A DNA stretch of 64,000 nt from Zanthoxylum bungeanum (lineage: Eukaryota; Streptophyta; Magnoliopsida; Sapindales; Rutaceae), in NCBI GenBank assembly GCA_019454045.1, contig SKCR01035570.1, positions 248,001 to 312,000 of the forward strand, read 5' to 3'. The position numbers were made by a program, and so were the translations under genes. The first letter of the stretch is position 1, and every line of letters begins with the position of its first letter. Of this stretch, positions 59,078 to 64,000 are shown piece after piece. The notes under the pieces are model-generated. The model was given only the letters and a program-made list of their open reading frames with translations, searched no databases and had not been told where the DNA came from.

Positions 59078-59106
59078 TTTGTTGTTTTCTTTTTTTTTCC
59101 GACAGG
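59078..59106 (+). promoter_or_regulatory. Possible splice acceptor upstream of LOG
   Basis: A polypyrimidine run TTTTCTTTTTTTTTCCGACAG ends in CAG at about 59105, about 150 bp before the LOG ATG. A second candidate, TCATTTGGCAG, ends at 59170. Athila-type elements are thought to express their downstream ORF from a spliced RNA, so an acceptor here would be meaningful; this is inference only. Confidence 0.3.
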
Positions 59107-59255
59107 ATCCAGACCTTTTTGACTATCATGATTTATTTTACTGTTAAACTAATAATTGTCATTTGGCAGGTACTAGTGCTATTATTTTACTCACCCTTTT
59201 TAGGTATTATAAATTTAACTCATCATTGCACATTTGAAGACATCCAGAGTAAAAC

Positions 59256-59986
59256 ATGGAAGCCACTTCAAGAAGACGAGTTGAAAACATCTGTGTGTTT
59301 TGCGGTACTAGTGTTGGTACTAAACCACAATACGTAGAAGCAGCACAGGAATTGGGTCGAGTATTAGCTGCAAGGAATATGCACTTAGTATATGGCGGAG
59401 GCAATCTTGGACTAATGGGGATCGTTTCAAAGGCCGTACAGGAAGGAGGCAGTAATGTCTTGGGAATCATCCCAAAACCCTTGGCGGAGGCAAATCTTAT
59501 TGAACCATCAAACGGAGAGGAACTGATCGTGCCAGATATGTCTGAACGATTGGTAGAAATGATTAACCGTGCTGATGCTTTTATTGCTTTGCCAGGTGGC
59601 TTGGGTACATTTTAGGAAATTTTTATAGTGTTATCTTGGGTGAACCTGAACATACACCAGAAACCGCTTGGACTGTACAACGTTGAAGGATTTTATGATT
59701 TTCTTTGTGTGTTTCTTGGATGCTCGAAGAAATGGGTTCGTGTCAAAACCTATGAAAGAACTCCTCTTTACTGCCAGAACTGCTCCGGATCTAATTGACC
59801 AACTTAGCCTATGAACCACAAGTTGACCCTATCCTTTCAAAGATAAATTGGTCCGAGGACGATCGTGGTAAGAGGCGTCGTGTTAATCTGGATCTTAACT
59901 TTTCATGTAGAATTTCAGCTAACCAGGTACTATCTTCTAAACTCTTCTTCTATTGTTTAAGACATTGGGGACAATGTCTCATTTAG
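59256..59986 (+). pseudogene. Captured LOG-family gene (cytokinin riboside 5'-monophosphate phosphoribohydrolase), broken
   Basis: LOG enzymes release active cytokinin base from its nucleotide. The first 119 codons are intact: ENICVFCGTSVGTKPQYVEA (residues 10-29), HLVYGGGNLGLMGIVSKAV (about 43-61), VLGIIPK (about 70), DMSERLVEMI and the signature AFIALPGGLGTF. A TAG then takes the place of the Glu expected after GT-x, and the frame goes on with EIFIVLSWVNLNIHQKPLGL and YNVEGFYDFL. A first frameshift (about 59715) leads to MKELLFTARTAPDLIDQL, a second (about 59800) to YEPQVDPILSKINW, the usual LOG C-terminus. No introns interrupt it, although plant LOG genes have several, so it looks like a captured cDNA. 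The strand is that of the element. The tail after INW (RVNLDLNFS) may be native or element sequence. Confidence 0.85.
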
Positions 59987-61180
59987 GTTTGGGGGAGGGA
60001 ATTAGTTGATTAGTATTTTCTTTTTAGTTGTGTGTTTTTTTTTTTTTTTAGTTCAAATTTTCGAAAAATACAAAAAAATTGAAAATTTTTCAAAAATTAC
60101 AAAAATATTTTGTGTTTTTATTTTGACTAAAAAGGTGAAATTGGTAAGAGATAGCTGAGTAAGGAGTTTCCACTCCTGAGACGTATCTCAAACCTATTTC
60201 GAAACAAGTTAATTTTTGTTTATTTCCTTTTAAATTATTTAATTTTGTAAATTCCCTATAAACGACTAAAATGGATCTTCATATGCTCAGTTGCAGGTAT
60301 TATCAACATGCATAACATACACACATGAACTATAATTGAAAAGTTTGTAATATTCAGTGCTCTAGTTAAATTGGAGGAAGCATCTCAAAAGTGATGGAGT
60401 AAAAAAAAAATAATCTGAGATCCGAGTTATTAAGTCTGTAAGGGTGTTTTAACACCTAGTGCCCTAAAGCCAACTGGTTTGGGAGTCACTGGCCCAAAGC
60501 TCGCTACATGGATCAAGATGCTGCAAAAATATATATATCTGAAGTCTGAGTAATTAAGTCCGTAGGGGTGTCTTAACACCTGGTGCCCTAAAGCCAACTG
60601 GTTTGGGAGTCACCGACCCACACTCGCTACATAGATGGAAGATATTGTATATAAATAAAAAAAAAAATCTAAAATCAAGAAAAATCAAAAAATCAGAAAA
60701 ATTATTCCATTGCCATAAAAAGGTGTGAATCTGATAGAACTTTAGGACAAAAATATTACTCTCTTATCAACTACACTTGTGACTGTTGTGGGCAAAAATG
60801 AGATTGATTAATACTTTGTTGGCTGTGTATATGGAGAATGGTAAATATAATCGGAGAATTTACTTATTCGGTAATTTAGAAAGAAACAAAACAACTAGTA
60901 ACTTGGAGTAGAAGTTTCACCTGATTAGTCACTAACTTTCTTTATTCTCTTCTCTTGTCTTTTTGCTTTTGTGTGCATTAGTTTTACTACCTTTTTACTT
61001 TTGTAAAATGTTTGTGGGTATCATTGCTGTAAACCCTCACGAGACTACAACTCGTCCACTAGGGACACCTAGGGGTTTAAAGGCTTGTTGCATACGCTAA
61101 ATGCAACCGTGATCCCTACGAAAGTGGCTTAGTTTAAATTTTTTTTTTTGTTGTTTTGCTCGAGGACTAGCAAAATGTTA
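59960..61180 (+). other. 3' untranslated region of the Athila-like element
   Basis: Starts with GACATTGGGGACAATGTC and GGTTTGGGGGAGGG (59962-60000), a hallmark of Athila-type 3' regions. No coding frame. Long A/T runs at 60040-60110 and 60655-60710. Near the end CTCGAGGACTAGCAAAATG is another conserved Athila word. Confidence 0.8.
60414..60640 (+). repeat. Tandem duplication of about 120 bp in the 3' UTR
   Basis: GCCCTAAAGCCAACTGGTTT occurs at 60462 and 60585, both within longer similar units (TTAAGTC-GTA-GGGTGT, AACACCT-GTGCC, GGGAGTCAC, CTCGCTACAT). The pair is diverged by roughly 15% by eye. Confidence 0.8.
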
Positions 61181-61191
61181 GGTTTGGGGTG
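61181..61191 (+). other. Polypurine tract of the Athila-like element
   Basis: GGTTTGGGGTG directly precedes the 3' LTR start TGATGAGCGG. It carries T residues, as in other Athila-like tracts. Confidence 0.75.
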
Positions 61192-63320
61192 TGATGAGCG
61201 GAAAATATATCAATATTTACCGCCCCTTTAACTTAATATTTTGTTTAGTTTCTCGGGTTTGATGAACGTTTTGATGTGTTTTAGTTTATTTTGCAGATAA
61301 AATAATATCGGGTCTCAATGAAATCATTTAGGACGAAATATGGGTCAAATAAGGGCAATTATTGGACTTGATATTTTAATTTTGGAGATTGGAAACTTGA
61401 AAGGGCGTTTTGACAAAGTGCAGTTTTGGAAATTCCAGTTTTGCACATCTGTCGTATTTTGGGCATAACATTTTACTCCGATATCGGATTGAGCTGATTC
61501 AAGTGCCAGATTAAAGAAGACTCAAAGATCTACAACTTTGAAAGACAAAATAATTTCGAATTCTGAATATTTCATGACCGAAATTGATGAACCATCCAGA
61601 AGTGTGTTGTGTGTAATTATTAAAGTCATTTTCAATCATTTTCAAAGCAAAAAAAAAATAAATTAATATAAATAATAAAATTATCAAATCATCACCAAAC
61701 ATGATAAGCAATTAGTGGAGCAATTAATAATGGATTTGGTGGAGTAATTAGTGGAGAAATTAATAATGGATTTGGTGGAGAATTTGATGGATGATTTGAT
61801 GGAGGCAAAATTTTGCCTATAAATACCAAGCCATTTCATTTGTAAAATTCATACTTTCTTCTTTGAAATTCCTAAAGAATAAATAAGAAGATTGTATCTT
61901 TTTTTTGTTTTTACAGCTTTCAGTAATTAATTTTCGCTTTCGCACTTTCTTTTCTTTATTTTTCAGTTTTTACTTTCCGCAATTTACTTTTACGCACAAT
62001 CTTTTCTTTCTTTACTTTTGCAGTTTTTATTTTCAAGCAATGAGGAGGTAATTCCCCTTTGCTGGGGTGAAAGGTAAAGCTTTTATTATTGCTATTTAGA
62101 TTAATCTCCCTTAATTATAAATATAAACTATTTAAAACTTGACTTAATGAGGATACCGCTATATTGGCCGGTTGGTAATTAATTATAAATTGGTTTTAAC
62201 CTGACTAAGTATGGATACCGCCTGGTTGGTCGGTTGGTAATTAATTATTAATTTGACTTAATCAGGATACTCCTTTATGGCTGGTTGGTAATTATCACGT
62301 AAAGTTAATATATTATATTAAGGGAGATATCTAAAATAGTAGTAATAAAAGTTGATCCTCTAACCCCAGCATTTTCTTTTATTGTACTTTTACTTTATTT
62401 AATTTCAGTAATTTACTTTTCAGCAATTTACTCTTCAGCAATTTACTTTCAGTAATTTACTTTTATTTTTTTTTACTTTTTACTTTTACTTTTTACTTTT
62501 TACTTTTCAGCAATTTACTTTTCAGTATTTAATTTTCAGTATTTTACTTTATGTCTTTTATTTTATTTAAATTTTTACTACCCGTAAATATGTGTCGTAA
62601 CTAAGCCAGTTCTGGGGTTGTGATGAAATCCAATATCACCGGTTTATAAGGGGTTAGATTATAGCTTGGGTAATATAAAGTTTATTTATTGAGTCTTAAT
62701 CTTAATGCTTTTTATTAACTGGCCATTAATAAAATTGATTAGGTAAACTTAAAATGAACTTGGAAAATGGATTTTAGGTTAAAGACCTTAGACTCAATAG
62801 CCCACGATCTTCCTTGAGGATAGATAACCCTTTAATAGATTTCCTTACAGGATAGGAATATACCTGTCGGGCGGGGGTAGCCATAATTGGAACTTAAACT
62901 TAATGAATCCAGGTAATTTGGTTGACATAGACATATGGTTCAATTGGGTTATACTGGGTATTTGTAATCGACCATCGGAAGAGGCTTTTACATAATTTAG
63001 TGTTCCAGGTTAATAAATTAATATATTACCCAACTGTAAGATAACCACTTCATCTTTAATAGATATTGGAAGGATTCACAACCCTGGATAGTTTTATAAA
63101 TTTGAATTTTCTTCAATCTACTTTCAAGAAATTTTATTTACTTGTTTTAAGTTTTAAAGTCACCACCCAATCAAACAATCAATCTATTAGATACTTGTAA
63201 ACATTTGACCTCATAAAAAATTAATAGCAAAGGTTTTAAGTCCTCGTGGGATCGATACTTTTTATACTACTTGAACGATACATGCGCTTGCGTTATACGC
63301 GTGTGATTACGCACCGGTCA
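61192..63320 (+). mobile_element. 3' LTR of the Athila-like element (2129 bp)
   Basis: TGATGAGCGG to GCACCGGTCA, like the 5' LTR apart from about 3% substitutions and small gaps, and without the 47-bp duplication. Confidence 0.92.
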
Positions 63321-63570
63321 TAAAACTTGACCAGAACAAAAAACGATACTGTTCTTTTTTTGTTATGATAACTGCTCAATGTCATTTGCGACGCTTTTGC
63401 AACTGTATCATAACCAATCACTCTATGGTCTTTTTTACATCTTTACTATATAATAAAGGAATTCATATTTATAAAACTGTTTATTTAATTCATTTAATAA
63501 AAAAAAAAATTACTTACACGAGTATTTAAGGAAATAATAGAAATTGACGCTCAAAGCGCCAACCCTAACA
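63321..63570 (-). mobile_element. M4 3' LTR, partial
   Basis: On the complement it starts TGTTAGGGTTGGCGC after a polypurine tract and runs about 250 bp to the Athila-like LTR. No TG/CA outer end is visible, so the LTR is probably cut. An AT-rich centre includes an A-run at 63500. Confidence 0.6.
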
Positions 63571-63583
63571 AAATCTCCCACTT
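63571..63583 (-). other. M4 polypurine tract
   Basis: Complement AAGTGGGAGATTT immediately before the LTR start. Confidence 0.75.
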
Positions 63584-63686
63584 GTGCTATAGGGCTAATA
63601 TCGATTGTAATCTAATACCCATCGACTCCACATGCTTTCAAATAACTTCAAGGTGCCTTCGTAAGCGGGTCCACTACATATTATCT

Positions 63687-64000
63687 TCAACTTGGGACCT
63701 TGCACATAACAATGTCACCCTCGCACATAATTTCTCGAATGATGTGGTCTTTTCGTTCCACATGCTTCGATTTTTGATGAGCCATTGGTTCCTTTGCTTG
63801 CACAATGGCACCAGTAGTATCACAATATAACAGAATCGAATTCTCGATACTTGGTACAACTCCTATTTCTGTGATAAACTTCTTAATCCAAACAACTTCT
63901 TTTGCAGCTTCAGAAGTAGTAATATATTCCGCCTCAGTGGTGGAATCAGCTGTTGACCCATGTTTGGAACTTTTCCAACAAACTACACATCTGTTAAGGG
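63687..64000 (-). pseudogene. M4: copia RNase H, C-terminal part, running off the right edge
   Basis: One open frame of about 104 codons from the window edge to a TGA at 63687-63689. It holds STADSTTEAEYITTSEAAKE, VVWIKKFITEIGVV, LLYCDTTGAI and EPMAHQKSKHVERKDHIIRE, the standard order at the end of copia pol, including the RNase H Glu (TEAEY) and Asp (YCD). The usual last 30 codons are disrupted: stops follow KVPS, and VDPLTKAP is only readable beyond them. Differs clearly from M1, M2 and P1, so it is a separate family. Confidence 0.85.

Larger units (their letters stand above)
53339..63320 (+). mobile_element. Athila-like gypsy element carrying a captured LOG gene
   Basis: 5' LTR 53339-55494, primer site 55501-55518, gag 55627-57010, protease 57035-57781, integrase tail 57893-58323, extra region 58440-59986 with LOG sequence, 3' UTR, polypurine tract 61181-61191, 3' LTR 61192-63320. 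Signature sequences place it near Athila: TTGGCACCGTTGCCGGGG primer site, AGCGCTAGCAGGGAGGCAAC after integrase, GACATTGGGGACAATGTC plus GGTTTGGGGGAGGG in the 3' region. Flanks (GACTAC left, TAAAAC right) do not match, so no target duplication is visible. Confidence 0.9.

Noticed and set aside
58869..59147. 92-codon frame ending in a hydrophobic segment, as a possible env-like membrane protein
   Set aside because: It runs out of frame with the better supported 58714-58983 frame, and the hydrophobic part comes from the T-rich tract before the acceptor-like site.

Overview
This is nuclear DNA of a flowering plant, most likely a eudicot, and almost all of it is transposable-element sequence. The evidence is several Ty1/copia and Ty3/gypsy LTR retrotransposons nested in one another, hAT-type DNA transposon debris, and a plant-type LOG (cytokinin-activating enzyme) sequence carried inside a gypsy element. 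I see no intact single-copy host gene and no RNA gene.

Layout. 1-2636: 3' part of a Tat-lineage gypsy element, with an antisense plant-mobile-domain ORF running off the left edge and a 591-bp 3' LTR with a duplicated TATA module. 2637-8434: AT-rich sequence with DNA-transposon remains, namely a 765-bp hAT-like MITE with terminal inverted repeats and a near-perfect target duplication, a possible Mutator-like MITE, and a dead hAT transposase fragment. 8435-12782: a 2.6-kb Tekay/Del-like LTR with its Met-tRNA primer site and a decayed interior; the LTR holds four hairpins with a constant loop and changing stems. 12783-15088: probable copia-type LTR sequence. 15089-19407: 5' part of a second Tat/Ogre-like element (LTR, primer site, leader with a 182-bp duplication, 28/42-bp minisatellite).

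19408-53338 is a nest of four copia elements. M1 (minus strand, 19408-29373) has LTRs only about 3-4% different by eye but a badly decayed interior. P1 (plus strand, 29374-49642) is a relative of M1, lies head-to-head with it and lacks the start of its 5' LTR. P1's 3' LTR is split by M2 (minus strand, 37996-49287), whose pol is in turn split by a solo gypsy LTR (42982-45020) with a perfect 5-bp target duplication. M3 (minus strand, 49643-53338) is cut by P1 on one side and by a gypsy element on the other.

53339-63320 is an Athila-like gypsy element of the same family as the solo LTR. It keeps both LTRs, primer site, gag, protease and the C-terminal end of integrase, but has lost reverse transcriptase, RNase H and the integrase core. 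Between the integrase remnant and the 3' LTR it carries about 1.5 kb of extra sequence: an unrecognised ORF set, then an intron-less LOG-family gene with a premature stop and two frameshifts. This captured host gene is the most notable item in the window. 63321-64000 is the 3' end of a further minus-strand copia element (M4).

All family names rest on motifs read by eye. LTR edges are based on TG..CA ends, primer sites, polypurine tracts and comparison of copies within the window.
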